Below are positions 1-13,221 of a DNA stretch of 64,000 bases, piece after piece. Numbering within the stretch: position 1 is the first letter of the stretch; each line of letters opens with the position of its first letter. Both the position numbers and the translations under genes were made by a program. Under the pieces are notes generated by a model. That model was not told the DNA's origin and did no database searches. It saw nothing but the letters and a program-made list of their open reading frames with translations. Source of the DNA: Nelumbo lutea (taxonomy: Eukaryota > Streptophyta > Magnoliopsida > Proteales > Nelumbonaceae); assembly GCA_022828595.1 (NCBI GenBank), contig JAKGHH010000003.1, forward strand, positions 9,982,934 through 10,046,933, written 5' to 3'.

Positions 1-3000
1 GAATCAGATTCCAATCTCATCAAATCAAAACGATTGGATTCCAGTTTTGATTCTAAACCTCTATTCCCGCAAACCAAACAGTCCCTCATAGTTTATTTAC
101 TTTTATTTTAATGAATAAATTAATTAAATAATAAGACCATTCACAGGTATAACAACCCACCAACATCAGCTTCAGCCATCCCACAACCTCGTTGAAAACT
201 TATTCATTGAAAAGAAAAAAAGAAAAAAAAAACTTTTCAGACACTTCAGCTACTAACTTCTGTCAAATGGCTTCTATTCATAAGGTAGGTTAACCCAGCC
301 CATTAACATCCCTATGGCCTTTTGAAGCATGTGAATGAGCATTTTGAGCTTAGAAGTTGAAACCATTAACATCAATTCCCTTCTTCAGTGAAAGAACGAA
401 ATCTTTCTTGAAAGCAGAAATTGCCATTTAAATGAAAGAACTGAACTACCGCATTTTTGGTGGATATCATTAGATTTTAAGTCAGGCAAGCACTATAGTC
501 TATATATAGCTGGGTGGGTGGTGAAGTTGGAAACGTGGAATAGGAGATCATGTGTATCACAAATCACAACTTGCACATCTTATAAATTTTGCTAGATGAT
601 ATTATTTTTTTTTATTTTTTATTTTTATAATAATAAGTATGCACTTCCACCATTACAAACCCTAAATATATACATAGGTAACTACTTAATATAATATTAA
701 ACTAAGCTCAGTTATATATAGCATTTCAATCCTTATATAAAATTCAATAATAATTCCCATGTTTATGTTTCCTAAGCATTGTTTCAATAGTTAAGCCGGA
801 GATAAAAAAAAACCATTGGTTATTATATACTAAATGAGCATGCTTAGTAGAGAGTTGAATTAGAGTAGTGAGAAGAGACGTAAGTGATCCCAATTCATTG
901 AATCCTATTTCTATTATTAATTTTATTAAATTTCAAATTGAACTTTTTCATTGACAGTGTTGGGAACAAAGAATAATTGATTTAGGATCACGATCACGAC
1001 AAACCCCCCATAGCAGTAGGATTCACCAAAGAAAGACCCATAGAAGTAGGAAGGTTGCTTTGCATGCTTTGCTTAATAAGCAGTGTGTAAAATGGTAGAT
1101 AATCAGATTCATCCATTTACGGGGTGTTTTGCAATCTGAATGTTTTTGTTTTTGAAATCGCCACGCATCAATAAAATATATAATACTGTACAGATCATAC
1201 CATTTGTAAAAATAAGATATTAAATAAGCAAATGAAAACATGTGTTTGAAACCAGAGATTCAAAATGATGTTTTCATGCTTTTATTTTGAAAAACAATCT
1301 ATTTTTAAATCAGACGGTTTTCATTTATTTTTCAACCCAACACCAACAAAAACAATTTACGTTGTATAATGCCCCCTTATCCCCCCACCCAAAGCGTCTA
1401 TTTTACCAAAATGTCAATGTGATTGAATTATTTTTATCCATCTAATTTCTAGAGACCTATATTCAGTGCCATTAGATTTAGACTATGGTTGAACCAGTGA
1501 ACCAGTGCGGTCAGATCCATATCCATCTAATTTCTCTCCCTACCATTCCTCTCTCCATTGGTTGGTTTACTTTTTTGAGACCTGTTTACGGGCTGGGCTT
1601 CGAGCCTCACTTACACCTTGTCAAAATTTGGCGAAAGTCAAGCTCGAGCCCGGCCCATGAAAAGTTTCTCGATTCTGCATCTCTAAGTGGGGCCAAGGCT
1701 TGGTGTCAATCGCAAGATCGTAATGACGTACAATATTAGGAGAGGTATTTTCGTAAATATAAACGAGGGTAATAGAAGTAATGAACAAATAATATGGTTA
1801 ACTGGAGTAGCATTTCTGTCCTATAATGTGAAAACAAGGGTAATTACGTCAATACAAATACGATATTTAATAACCGAAAAAAAAAAAACAAAATTACTGG
1901 TGGGAAAACGAAGAGGGTGGTGGGTGGTGGGGGGAAGGGGTTAGAGATGAAGGATTCCAAAACTTATTCGTTCCCTCTACTACTGCCGTCTCCTAAGATT
2001 TGGATCCTCAGAACTGAAAGCCGTTTCTGTAACCGATTCCATATTCTTTGTGGAAACCAAACTCGATTCCGAGGTTCGATCACTTTGCTTTCCGATCTTA
2101 ATTTCTTGCACACGGCCATAAGTTTTTAACTGCTTTTTTTTCCTATCGATTTTGCTATTCAGATCAATGGAAGGAGACATCAGACACGACTGATTCCCGC
2201 TGGAAAACCTAACTCTTGGAGGTCCTGGTTTGGATTGACCAGTTTCGATGTTCTGTTTCAATTTTGTTGTTATGATGAGATTTTCCCCCCTCTTTTCTTT
2301 TATATTTTTCGAGTCCTTTTAAAATGATCTTTGGGTTGAGGGTCCGGTGCTATCGTTTTTACTTGATTCTCATGTGTTGAATCACACTGTTATACTATTC
2401 AGATGATTTATAAAATTTTCCTCTTGGGTCTTGATCTCTTTTTTCATTTATAAACATCAGGGCAAAGACATATTTTTATTTTCATATTATGATTTTTTTC
2501 TCTAAGGTTGTAGTTATGGAACTATAAGGGAGACCATAACTTGCATTATAAGATTGTTATAGAAGTTTTTTTTTTCGTTGGTTTTCTTATGATGGTTAAT
2601 TCATGTTCTGAATTTGTCGATGCTGTCTTCATGTCTCCATACTATTTGAGGATCTTTAGGGTTATTTTATGCTGTTGGAAGAGAACATTTCTGTTGCATC
2701 AACCTGATTCTTTGGTCGTGAATCGGAGATGGTAGATGTGTTTTATCTGTTTCTAATTGGTGTTTTTCTCTATTTCTTCTAGCGCATTAGGACAGGAATC
2801 TTATTGCCTTCACTAGATGAGATGGAGAATTTTGTAGCAACTTTTTTTTATTTTTATTTTTTTTTTATTTCTTGTTGATTGGGATTTCTAAATGGATCCT
2901 TAGTCTTAGCAAAACCTACAACTTTGCCTTGATGCAACATATGATCAGTTTCCGTAACTTTGCCTTGATGCTAGGTTTAAAGCTCGAAGTAATTGTTATT

Positions 3001-3194
3001 GATGTTCTATGCTGCTAATTTAAGTTACTTCTGCTGCAGGTAGATCTGAATTCCATCATCTATCCCCACACATTTCTCATTTGAAACATTAAAGTTCAAG
3101 GTATTTTCCCTGCCTGTCAAGGTTCAGGTGTTTGATGATCATCCTTTTTTTCATCTATGGTATTTTGATGATCATCCTTTTTTTCATTAGGGAG
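1..3194. other. Intergenic DNA and probable 5' leader of the RING ligase gene
   Basis: No protein gene is supported up to 3194. Bases 1-90 resemble the end of a foldback repeat seen again at 31911-32160 and 49310-49520 (many GGAATC/GATTCC motifs). Bases about 130-285 resemble part of the element at 54858-55038 (shared words such as TTCAGCCATC and CACAACCTC). From about 1950 base composition changes to transcript-like sequence, and likely 5' UTR with one or more introns runs to the ATG at 3195; a possible acceptor CTGCAG lies near 3040. Leader exon borders cannot be fixed from sequence alone. Confidence 0.4.
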
Positions 3195-6100
3195 ATGTTT
3201 GGAGCCGATAATGGTAATCCAGTCTTTCCTGTTTTCCTTGAGGAAAACCGGTTTCAGTATGATTCTAATGCCTCAACTCAGCTGCAGTTATTTGGAAATT
3301 GTGAGTTACTTTGAGAACAATTTGCTCTATCATTTTACATTTTCTAACTGTATCCTGTTGCACAAGCAAATAGTATTTGTTTCATTTGAATTTTCTGACA
3401 ATATACAGTATGCAATTTTCTTGGTAGGGCCTCTCATTCAAATCATTGTATCCTTTTGGAGTTCCTTTTTTCTTTAGTTTTCTTTGTTAGTCCCACTGTG
3501 CGTGTTGATTGTCCTTATTGAACCATTACCCATTTTCTATACATTTTAGTGATGCAGGGTAGAAGGAATCTATCTGCCCTGGTGGTGTCGTACATTTAAA
3601 TACTGGGATTGAGTTCAAATTTATTTTGGTTATGCCTTCAAATTTATCACGTACCCTCTTCACCATTGATCACTTGTCTAGTTTACTGACATCTTCTAGA
3701 TTCTTTTGGTTTTGCTGAAGTTAGATCTATATTGTCTGTATGTCAGTCATTGGTTTTATTAGTTACTTTCCAGGGTTAAGTTGCTTTTGATTTCACATAT
3801 TAATTTCTGTACCTTCTATTTCATATCATTAAATGGTGATACATATGCTGTATCTGAATGCTTATCTATTCCTTGGCATTTGTGTTATTCTTTAATTCTT
3901 TTATCTTTTCTGTTTCTATTTAATTTATTTGTATCTTGAAATGAAGTTTAGGAGATCTCCACTTCAAAGATGCCTGATAATTCATTCTGTTTTTTTCCCT
4001 CTTTTTAACATTTTAGTTGATATCTTATGGTATAGTTTAGGATGATGTTCACTTACTAGTTTTCTAAGCCAGCGTTCTGTCCCCTACATGTAAGATAAAA
4101 AAGATGAAAATTTCAGGGTAATCACAGGATAATCTCCAAGCTAATCTTGAGAATGTTTCTTTAATACCTATTTGCAAAAAAAAATCTCATAGCTAGTATC
4201 ATTGTAAATACAAGTATGCCAAGGGATGAAGTGAAAAACAGAGAGATATCGTTGGTTTTTTATATTTCTTTCACTGTGCTTTTTATGGAATGTTATCTTT
4301 TTATTTTTGGAGTTTGATTTTACCACATTTATGTATGTGTTTATTAGTTTAAGTTACTATTATTATACATTTATTCTTCTTTTTACGCTTTGTGGTTGCA
4401 CTACTCTGCTTGTGTTTAATTGCTTTATGGTTGGGCTGATCTTTTAAGCAACTGTCAATCTGTCATTCATGTACAGTACCAGCTGGTTGCAGTGTTGATC
4501 CAGTGAATTATGTGGGAAATGAGCATGTCTCTGCCATGAACCGGCCAACAAAAAGGAGCAGGGAAACAGAAGATATTCTGAAGCAGCAAAGGCTCCAAAT
4601 CTCCTTGAATACTAATTTTTGTCAAGATGAGGTTGACCGATCACCAAGTGTTCCTAACCTGAATCTTGTTTCAACTGGACTGAGGCTGTCATATGATGAT
4701 GATGAACGCAACTCCTCTGTTACTTCTGCAAGTGGAAGCATGGCAGCAGCCCTTCCTGTCATTCTGTCCCTTGGGGACAGCCTAAGGACTGAGATTGATC
4801 GGCAGAAGGAAGAGTTTGACCATTATATCAGAGTTCAGGTACTAAAAATACTCCTTAAGAAGGGAAAATCTATGATACTGGAAAGACACCGTACCAAAAG
4901 AGCTTTGACCAATGAAAGCACCCCCATGAATTTTGATGAATACCACCTGATTGGTCACCTCTTTTATGATACAAGTTGATTGGGTGTAGGTTTTTCCGTA
5001 TCATATTTGAATCCCCTGAAGAAACACATTGGAAAGAAAAAATAAGCCAATATATGCATTTCACCTAGGTCAAAAGAAAATTGTAAGTTGCAATTATCTA
5101 ATTTAATGTGCATCCTTTTGTTGATCAATGAACATAATGGCAGAAGGCCAGGAAGAAGTCTGTTGACTGGCAAATATGCTCATACGGTTAGGTTGATTTG
5201 GCCTATGTGATCTGTGGATCAAAGGTTCAAAGCATTGGGTGTATCGTATTGTATCGGCTGGTCTCTGAAACCCCAAATAAGGGGCTTTTGGATTTTGAGA
5301 TGTTTCAGGGGGTAGACAATGCTGAAACAACCCCTGAAGCAATTTTGGAAAAAAAAAACTAAAAAAGAAGTTATTGAGCATCGAAACAGCTAATATGCCT
5401 GTTTGTGTGTATCGGTTGAATAGATACTTTGAACCTCGTGTGGATCTGCCTGTATTTATGTGGATGTTGGTGAATGCTATGTGTGCAATAGGTGCGATGG
5501 TTCAAAAGTTAGAGATGGAGAAGCATATGCTGCATGTTACAAATTTTCATTTATAGGCTGTCTATACAATGTACCACTATTTTTTTTTATATATATTTTT
5601 TCCTTCCCCAAACTTTGCACCACTACATAGTGTACAGAAAAATAAAATAGTAAATTCTTGGTGATTGATTGATGGATTTCTTTTTATTAAACAGGAAGAA
5701 CACATTGCAAAGGTAGTGAGGGAGATGAAGCAAAGACACATGGCCTCTTTCCTACATGCCATAGAGAAAGGAGTTGGGAGGAAGCTACGAGAGAAAGAGC
5801 TTGAGATAGAGAACATGAATAGGAAGAACAGGGAACTGATTGAGAGAATAAAGCAGGTAGCAGTGGAAGCCCAGTCATGGCACTACCGAGCCAAGTACAA
5901 CGAATCAGTGGTCAACGTCTTGAAGAACAATCTCAAACTGGCCATTGCACAGGGTGCTGACCAAGGAAAAGAAGGCTGTGGAGACAGTGAAGTAGATGAT
6001 GCAGCATCCTCTTACATTGATCAGAACAACCGCATGAGCTTTCCAGGTGGGTCTGGGACTAGCCACCAAGCACTGAAGGAGCAGATGACTTGCAAAGCGT

Positions 6101-6237
6101 GCAGAAGTAAGGAGGTTTCCATACTGTTATTGCCTTGTAGGCATCTGTGCTTGTGTATGGACTGCGAGGGGTTTATTGATGTATGCCCTGTTTGCCAGTC
6201 GATGAAGACTGCGAGTGTTCAGGTATACATGTCCTGA
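3195..6237 (+). CDS. BOI/BRG-type RING E3 ubiquitin-protein ligase
   Basis: Probable E3 ubiquitin ligase of the BOI (BOTRYTIS SUSCEPTIBLE1 INTERACTOR)-related family, whose studied members limit cell death and act with DELLA proteins in gibberellin signalling. Exons 3195-3300, 4477-4838 and 5695-6237 join in frame to 336 aa, close to the family length of about 300-340. The ATG at 3195 is the only start giving the family-like N-terminus MFGADNGNP. The middle is a charged coiled-coil region (EEHIAKVVREMKQRH, then KLREKELEIENMNRKNREL) followed by AEAQSW-like residues of the WRD-type segment (VAVEAQSWHYRAKYNE). A C-terminal C3HC4 RING lies at about residues 289-325, with CKAC, CRHLCLCMDC and CPVC pairs intact. 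All introns are GT-AG. Intron 2 carries an hAT MITE. Substrate is not inferable. Confidence 0.9.
5221..5438. mobile_element. hAT-like MITE in intron 2 of the RING ligase gene
   Basis: A 218-bp element has inverted ends (AAAGGTTCAAAG at the left, CTTTGAACCT near the right) and a perfect 8-bp target duplication TGTGGATC at 5213-5220 and 5439-5446. An 8-bp duplication is typical of hAT elements. Its ends match the repeat at 24727-24961. It has no coding capacity. It lies between the donor at 4839 and the acceptor at 5694, so it should be spliced out. Confidence 0.75.
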
Positions 6238-7506
6238 TTCCCGGGAACCAAAGTATATGGAATCCCAAAGTTAATCATACTCCCCAAAGCTTAAAAATTT
6301 GAGTGTTGCATTGCATCCTGGAGATGTGAGGAACGTTCAAAGGAATAGTAAACCTTAATGAATGAGTTCTGGTGATTTATTCCTTTGTCCCAATATTCTT
6401 TTTCTTGCTGGTACCTGGTAGTGGTAGATACTTAAAGATAGCCGATGTCTTTCATCTTCGTTAGAGCAGTATTGGAAGAAATGACTAGTAAGAACAGTCA
6501 ATCAATCAAGCTTGATTGCTTGCTGCTGTGGGAGTGCTTGTTACATGTAAAGTAAAATATCAGTGCAACAATTGCAGTGATATTGCTGCTTGTGCGTGGC
6601 AGAGAATATGCTTTATACGCTGTACGTGGGACCATGTCACTAACAAGTAACAAGTAACAAACTCGTAACTCTTGGGCCTTTTAATATGAATATTATTATG
6701 ATTTATGAGTTCTAACTTCTAAGTTCTAGCAAAAGGGATAAGGGGTACAGGTGCACCTCTCTAATGAAAATACGAAATGGAACTTCTGTACCTTCTATTA
6801 CAGTTTCCCCTGTTTTTTATCCATATATTCTGTGGATTGGACAAAAAAATTTCGCTCGTTGAATGCCCTTCCGAGATCCGACTACCAAGTCCATTCAAGG
6901 AGAGTATAAAACTACAGATGAATCTTTCTGCCATACGGGGACGGGGGATGCCTGATGTGACCAAATAAACCCTTCCCCATGTTTGCATGATGCTACCCAC
7001 ATCGTTGTGGGTAGCAGGTCCGAACCATTTACCGTTTTGGTCGGATTAAATGGTTAGGGTTAGCTGCTTTGAGATGATAAATTTGGAGAATGGGGGCCTC
7101 AATCGGGTTTCAGGTCAGGGTCGGTATTCGGTCAGGTCGATTGGATTAATTTCGGTTTAGGTTCGGATGAGATAGGGAGAGCCATGCTGAACCTAATCCA
7201 TTTGCATCTCTACCGACACTAATTTTCTTTTTGGTAAATATTCTGACAATTATAGTTGTATTTGGTTTGAATGTTTGATAAAAAATAGGGATATCTTCTA
7301 AAATTCACCATGACTTTTTAAGACCACAAGAGAGCCCTAGTCAGTGAGTTTTATTGTCCAAAATTCCTTTTATTTTCTGTTAGATCAATGTTAGTAATCA
7401 TTAAAAGAAGCTGTCTATGTAAGCATTCAAATATTTTACATCATCAAATTACCCCTAAATGATCAATCAACTTTGTTGAGTATTACATGACAAAACTACT
7501 CTTGAA
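6238..7506. other. 3' UTR of the RING ligase gene, then intergenic DNA
   Basis: The first few hundred bases after the stop are probably 3' UTR; the polyadenylation site cannot be placed. From about 6700 the sequence is repeat-like, and 7080-7200 is rich in GGTTCGG/CAGGTC words. No gene is recognised. Confidence 0.4.
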
Positions 7507-7679
7507 TAGGGGTGGTAACAAGCCAAGCTTTTTATAAGCTGTTCAAGCTCAGCTCGTGAAAAGCTTAGTTTGGTTCGGTTTCAACTGAGTTCGTACCTTG
7601 TAGAATAGTCTTGAGCCGAGCTAGAGTCGAATCTTGAGCCCGTTACTATTCAGCTCCACTCGGCTCAAATCCACCCCTA
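7507..7679. mobile_element. hAT-like MITE with 8-bp target duplication
   Basis: This 173-bp element starts TAGGGGTGGTAAC and ends CCACCCCTA. A perfect 8-bp duplication CTCTTGAA flanks it at 7499-7506 and 7680-7687. The terminal TAGGGRTGG / CCAYCCCTA pattern is shared with the elements at 8124, 28923 and 56813. The interior holds AAGCTC/GAGCTT-rich inverted sequence and no open frame of interest. Confidence 0.8.
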
Positions 7680-8123
7680 CTCTTGAATAATGCAGACCTG
7701 GTGTGGGCCCAGGTTCAAGTTAGTTATACTTTTGTCATAAAAAATATTTAATAAACTTGATTAACAACCATTCAGGGATAGTTTGGTCATATAAAATACT
7801 CAAATACTTATGTGAATAGCTTTTTTTAATAATCATTAATGATGAAATAAGGGAAACCTTAACAAAAAGTGAATTTTAGACAATAAAACTCTTTGACAGG
7901 AGTCTCTTTGGCTTAGTAATATTTTTATGGTAGTGGAAACTTGTAGCAGCAACATTATTCGTATTTGTATAAATAGATTCCCTCACAAGTTGAATTGGCA
8001 TCATATATGTGTTTACGGGCACCTAGTTAAAGACCACCGACAGGCAATTTGGGACCATCTTATTCAAATTTGCTCAAACACTAACGATCCAATACCTATG
8101 GTGGGGGGCATGAATAATATCAA

Positions 8124-9220
8124 TAGGGCTGGCAATTTTTCACTCAACCCGCCAAATCCACCCAATCCGCCCATTTACTTGGTGGGTTGGAAATGAGTTG
8201 ATCACCTAACCCGCCTTTTAAATGGGTTGGGTTGGGTTGGATTGTGGATATCCATTGGGTTAACCACTATAGATATAAGTATTAATTCTTAGCCTTTTTT
8301 CTTAATTTTCTTCATTTGAATGAAATAATTTATAATTAATGCATTAACTTTCTATTAATTATTGACTAAATTTAATTTGATATTGAATCAATACACTTCA
8401 CCAATTCGACATAAATTCAATCAACTTGACCTGAGTCCGAACCAGCTCAACTTGGTCTAAATATGAACAGACCCAATCACCTTGGCCCAATTCATTTGGA
8501 TTGGTTAGCCCGGTTTGACCTGACCCAACACGACCGACCCAGGGCAACCCAGATCCGAAACGGGTACGAGCAGGATGGTTCATCACCCGCTTGCTTTGCT
8601 CGTTTTGACCGTCCGATTTGACCAATATTCACACGACCCAACCTGAATCCGAACTAATCCAATTTACTTCTCTTAACCCACTTCGGGTCAGTAGTTTTAG
8701 TCCCAAATCCGTGCACAAACCTGATATGGGCCGGTTCAATTAATCCACCATTGACTAAACTGGTCCGACCAGAATGATCTAGATCTAAACGGTTCAACCA
8801 CCCTTGATGTGATTAGTTTGGAGACAATCCAAATAGATAATTCAAGTTGGTCTGGCCGGTTTTGAACCTAAGTGGTTCAGTCAAACCCGAAATCGAACAT
8901 AGTCAAATGGCTTCGCCGCTTATGTAAAATTAACATACATGTAATGTGATTTAAACTTTCACCACTTGTATAAATAGCAACTTCTATTACCACCAAGCTA
9001 TGACCAACTTATTTGTCAAGAAAGAGAGTTTGTTTTTTAAGTACATAAATATAAGATTAATGGGTTTGGGCGAGTTGGATTGGATTAAAGCGAGTTTAGG
9101 TTGAACCCAACCCATTTAATTTTATATAACTGGGTCATTAATGGATTGACGGATTAGATGGATTGGATTAAAGCTCAACCCAAACTAAACCCAACCCAAC
9201 CCGCCCAATTGCCACCGCTA
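8124..9220. mobile_element. Non-autonomous hAT-like element nested in the LINE
   Basis: The 1097-bp segment begins TAGGGCTGGCAATTTT and ends CAATTGCCACCGCTA, so the ends are inverted copies of the TAGGG-TGGCAAT type. It interrupts LINE endonuclease sequence exactly at these points. The flanking 8-mers AATATCAA and ACTATCAG match at 6 of 8 positions, consistent with an aged 8-bp duplication. Both arms are rich in GGGTTGGGTTGG/CCAACCCAACCC words, which gives a large foldback. No transposase frame was seen. Confidence 0.6.
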
Positions 9221-9961
9221 ACTATCAGTCATGCGAATGAGAAATTCGGTGGTCTTCCCTTTCCCTCTCAGAATGTGTAGATGCGCTTTTTAATGATATG
9301 ATGATAATTACATGTGCCTTAATTGACCTTGGATTCCAAGGCCCTAATTACACATGGTCCAATGGACGTTAAGATCAAGATCTTGTTATGGAGAGACTTG
9401 ATGGAGCTTTGTGCTCTCTCTACTGGTAGCATATTTTTCCCAATGCTACCAGTAGAGAAAGGTGGGAAAACCTATACAAGTTTTGTAAAAGTTTCTTACC
9501 TTTCCCTACTTCTTCCTTCAAACCAAATTCAGCCTAAGTCATTACCTCTCAATGTAAATGCTTTTATACTTGGGATATAAGACCCATTGGTTTAACCAAA
9601 ATTCCATACAAAATGGTGGTGAAAATTATAGTAAATAGAGTGAAGCCCCTTTTGGATCGCCGGTTGCACACCCCATATCAAAATGCTTTTATGCTTGAAC
9701 GATTCATCCAAGACAGTTCTATCATTACTAGTTGAAGCTATTCACAACTAAAATCATATGAAAGGAAGGTCCAGTTGCTTTGCTTTTAAAATTAGACTTG
9801 TCAAAGGCTTATGATGATAGAATTAAATGGTCTTTCTTGAGTAGGTCCTAAAGTGTAGAGGCTTCTCCCAACACTTATGTAAGTTGATCCTCGATCAGTT
9901 GTGTATCAACTGTTAGATAATTTCTGAATTTCTTTAAATGGTTTCTTGCGTTAAAGATTTA

Positions 9962-10310
9962 GGGCCTGTTTGACAAATTTTTTTGAGAATATCTTCTTGT
10001 AGCTCTGACGGTCAATAAACGTATTGAGCTTTTAACATAAGATCTGGACAACTTAAAGACCGTTTGACGGATACACGTCTTTTCGTGTATCATTTCGGAT
10101 CTTTCTGCACGAGATTAAAACGTAAAAGATACAAAAAGTTTCATTTGAAACTTCCCGAAATCAGCTCAAAATAGTCTTTGCGCATATTTTTGGCGCTACA
10201 TCTTTTGACGGCTAAATCTTCCATATGCCAAATAAGAATAAACCAATTTACGATCTTCTCGACTTGTAAACAACCAAAAGACCACACGAAAAAACACACC
10301 TAACAGGCCC
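9962..10310. mobile_element. PIF/Harbinger (Tourist-like) MITE nested in the LINE
   Basis: The 349-bp element starts GGGCCTGTTTGACA and ends CTAACAGGCCC. A TTA duplication at 9959-9961 and 10311-10313 flanks it, the target typical of PIF/Harbinger. It lies between the SKAYD region and the LRQG/PLSP-like region of LINE reverse transcriptase, and removing it rejoins the LINE. No coding sequence inside. Confidence 0.8.
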
Positions 10311-10560
10311 TTAGGCCAGAGAAGTAACTTCATTAATTCTTCCCTCTCTCCCTTTACCTCTTCATCCTCTCTGCACTAGTGCATTACTGATGATATGCTC
10401 ATATTTAATTTGGTTGTAGCTCTCCTCTTGAACTCACCCGCATCAAGGAGAATATTGATTTTTATTGTAGCTGATCTGGGCAGGGCATAAACTTCGAGAA
10501 ATCCTCTATTTACTTCATCATAAGTATTATAACATCTATTCCAGCCTTTCATATGGCAAC

Positions 10561-12205
10561 CAATGATTAATGAAATCCCAGTGGGAACCTGTAATCAAAT
10601 ATCAAATTGCTACTCAGGGGCTTATGGTGGGGTTTTCAAATCGCAGTGGGAACCTGTATCGAGGTTTTGCATGCATAGCTTAAACTGAAAAATCCTGTTT
10701 TTTTTTTTTTTTTTGTAAAACTGAAAGATTCTGTTTGTTTTTTTTTATTACTTGTACTATTGAAAGATTCTGTTTTTTTTTATTACTTGTACTATTCAAA
10801 AAAATGTTTTTTTTTTCTATTTTCACTTTTATACTTATAACGTTTTTTGTTTTTACTTTTTAGTGCGTGTTTAATGGGAGTAACTTTTTGAGAAAAATTG
10901 TTTTCCCTCATGTGTGTGGGAGAGTAACTTTTTGAGAAAAGAGTAAGAATTTCATAGTTAAGTTGTTGAGTAACTTACATGGGGAAAAATTGTTTTACCT
11001 GGAACCAACATTTACCAATAAAAGAACATATGGAAGTTGGTAACCCCCCAAATTTGTCCATAGGTGTAGATGAAAGTTGTTTAGAATGATCAGTTCAATC
11101 CGGTCCGTGCCTGGGTGCACACCAAGTCCACAAATTTCAAGGCCAGCATGGGCCAAACCCAGCCCCTAAACAAATAATAGTTTAAAAAATAGTTAATAAA
11201 AGTATCAGAAATAGTTAAATCGCCTAAGAATACGAGAGAGAGAATTCTAATGCATAGGTCCCACTCCTTCATCATTAACTTAATTTATATTAGCATATTT
11301 CCATAGGCCTCTTTGATTATTAGCCCATTGTATTCTAAAGAGAGAAAATTTTACTCTCATCTAAATTCTATTTATTTGTTTCATATTCAAATTCTATTTA
11401 ATTGGTTAATTGTTAGAAAATGATAATTTGAAACTAAATAACTAAAATTAATAAACGATTTACTAAAGCTAATAAAAATATTGAGTTTTATCAAGTTTTT
11501 ATCTAGCAACTATTAAGATAATTAATATTAATTGCTCTTAAATAATACATTTGGATTCTATTTCAAATAATTAATAATAGTATGATAATTAAAATAATAA
11601 TAAATAAAAATTATCAAACCATTTGCATTCCATATAAAAATTGTAAGCCTTAGTTAAAATAATAGAACTAACATTGGACCAATTAAAAATGCCATAAGAT
11701 ACCTTTTACTTGGGGATGATCATTTATTACTTAGCCCAACCTAACCAAATCTACAAGTTTCCAAGCTCAACCAACTAGTATCTTCTTTACTAGATTTAAC
11801 TCAAATATGCACCAAAGCCCACACATAATGCAAGCAGTAGGGTTGTAAACACGTTAGATTAACATCAAATCCAATTGCATTTGTATTCACATTTGATTAT
11901 GAAATCTCAAGATCCACACCTGTATCTGATTATTATGTTAGATTTTGTATTGGACTTGGATTTAATTCGCAACCATTTCATTATTTTTAAAAAACTAATT
12001 ATTTTTAAAGTGTACATGTATACTAAATGTATATGAATGTAAAATATTTAATTTACCCATTATAAACTTTATATAATTATACATAATATAAAATAGTTGG
12101 AACAGAACAAGCTAAATCAACATTTGATCCGGTTATTAATCAGATGCAAGTTCTAACATCCAAATCCAGGATAAATTGGACTTGGAGTCGAATTGAGTAT
12201 TGGAC

Positions 12206-12261
<56 letters not shown>

Positions 12262-12631
12262 AAACAAACATTATATTAATGTATAGAATTTTTTATTACA
12301 TGAGCATGTCTATCATTGTTCCAAGGCTAGACAACTATTATTATGCTTGGGGTGTGGGTCAAGCTGGGTGAGGCAACCTTAAAAACCATTAATATACTAT
12401 CAAAATTTAGCACGAGATTTTTTTTTGTTCAATATTAATAATTTTTATCTAAAAATAGTTAAAACCCAAAAAAAATGTATGCATGGGTTATACTCGATTT
12501 GTTAGTCTAATTACAAATGTCACATTGCTCTTAGGGGTGCAACTTGGGGGGTTGTGTCAGGTTGATTGGTTGAGGATTAACTAAAGCTCAACTCAAAGTC
12601 TTAAACCTTGACTACAGACTTAGATTAATTT
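10561..12631. repeat. AT-rich intergenic DNA with short tandem repeats
   Basis: No gene is supported. A tandem pair of about 38 bp (GAAAGATTCTG, a T-run, then ATTACTTGTACTAT) lies at 10722-10796. Bases 12209-12260 form an (AC)n(AT)n microsatellite. Around 12531-12620 is a GGGTGCAACTTGG repeat end also found near 47653. The rest is AT-rich and featureless to my reading. Confidence 0.5.
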
Positions 12632-13221
12632 AAGGGTAAATTTTCTAAACTACCCTTATGGTTTTGCTAATTGACTAAGTGTACCCTTACTAAGGTTACC
12701 TCTACTGTTTCTGACAATTGTCTAAACATTACTAAGGTCAGTAAACATGGGCGGAAAAATATAAATTAATCATTTTACCCTTAAACTCAACCGGATGGAA
12801 CCACCAAAGAGATTGACGACAATGCAGATCTAAGAGAAAAAACTACTTGTTTCTGATCTGAAACCCAAATTAGAAACGATCGTCTTGTATTGTTTAAATT
12901 TTAGATGTATGTTGTCTATGATGGAGGTTCGATCCAAATCACCGTTGCTAAGAGTTGCAGTGGCGATGGTATAGGAGGAAAAACATGGGATGGGAGGTTT
13001 GATCCAAATCACTGCTCCATGTTGGTATTGCTCTCAGGCTTATTTGACTCCGATTGGATTCTCTTCAAACTTTATCGGTCGCTGCCTTTTCCTCTTTCTG
13101 TTGCAAATGCTTATCAAACCAAGACTGACATTGTCAGCCCCAAAAGGAGATTTCCAAAGGATCAAAAGAAAGAGTTGGGAAAAGAATCCAACTTCCAAGA
13201 CAACCAACTCAAAATACTCAC

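Larger units (their letters stand above)
7927..10560 (+). pseudogene. Degenerate LINE (endonuclease and reverse transcriptase remnants)
   Basis: Decayed non-LTR retrotransposon in the plus orientation. Endonuclease-type sequence is split: WHHICVYGHLV...PIPMVGGMNNI at 7990-8120 continues after an inserted element as LIDLGFQGPNYTWSNG (about 9316-9370) and MERLDGALCAL. Reverse-transcriptase sequence follows at 9590-9840, with LTKIPYKMVVKIIVNRV, YQNAF and LKLDLSKAYD. After a second insertion the LRQG..PLSP-like block and SGQGINFEKSSIYF (about 10470-10515) are still readable. Frameshifts and stops show it is dead. Two DNA elements (8124-9220 and 9962-10310) are nested inside it, so the LINE is older than both. 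Confidence 0.8.
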
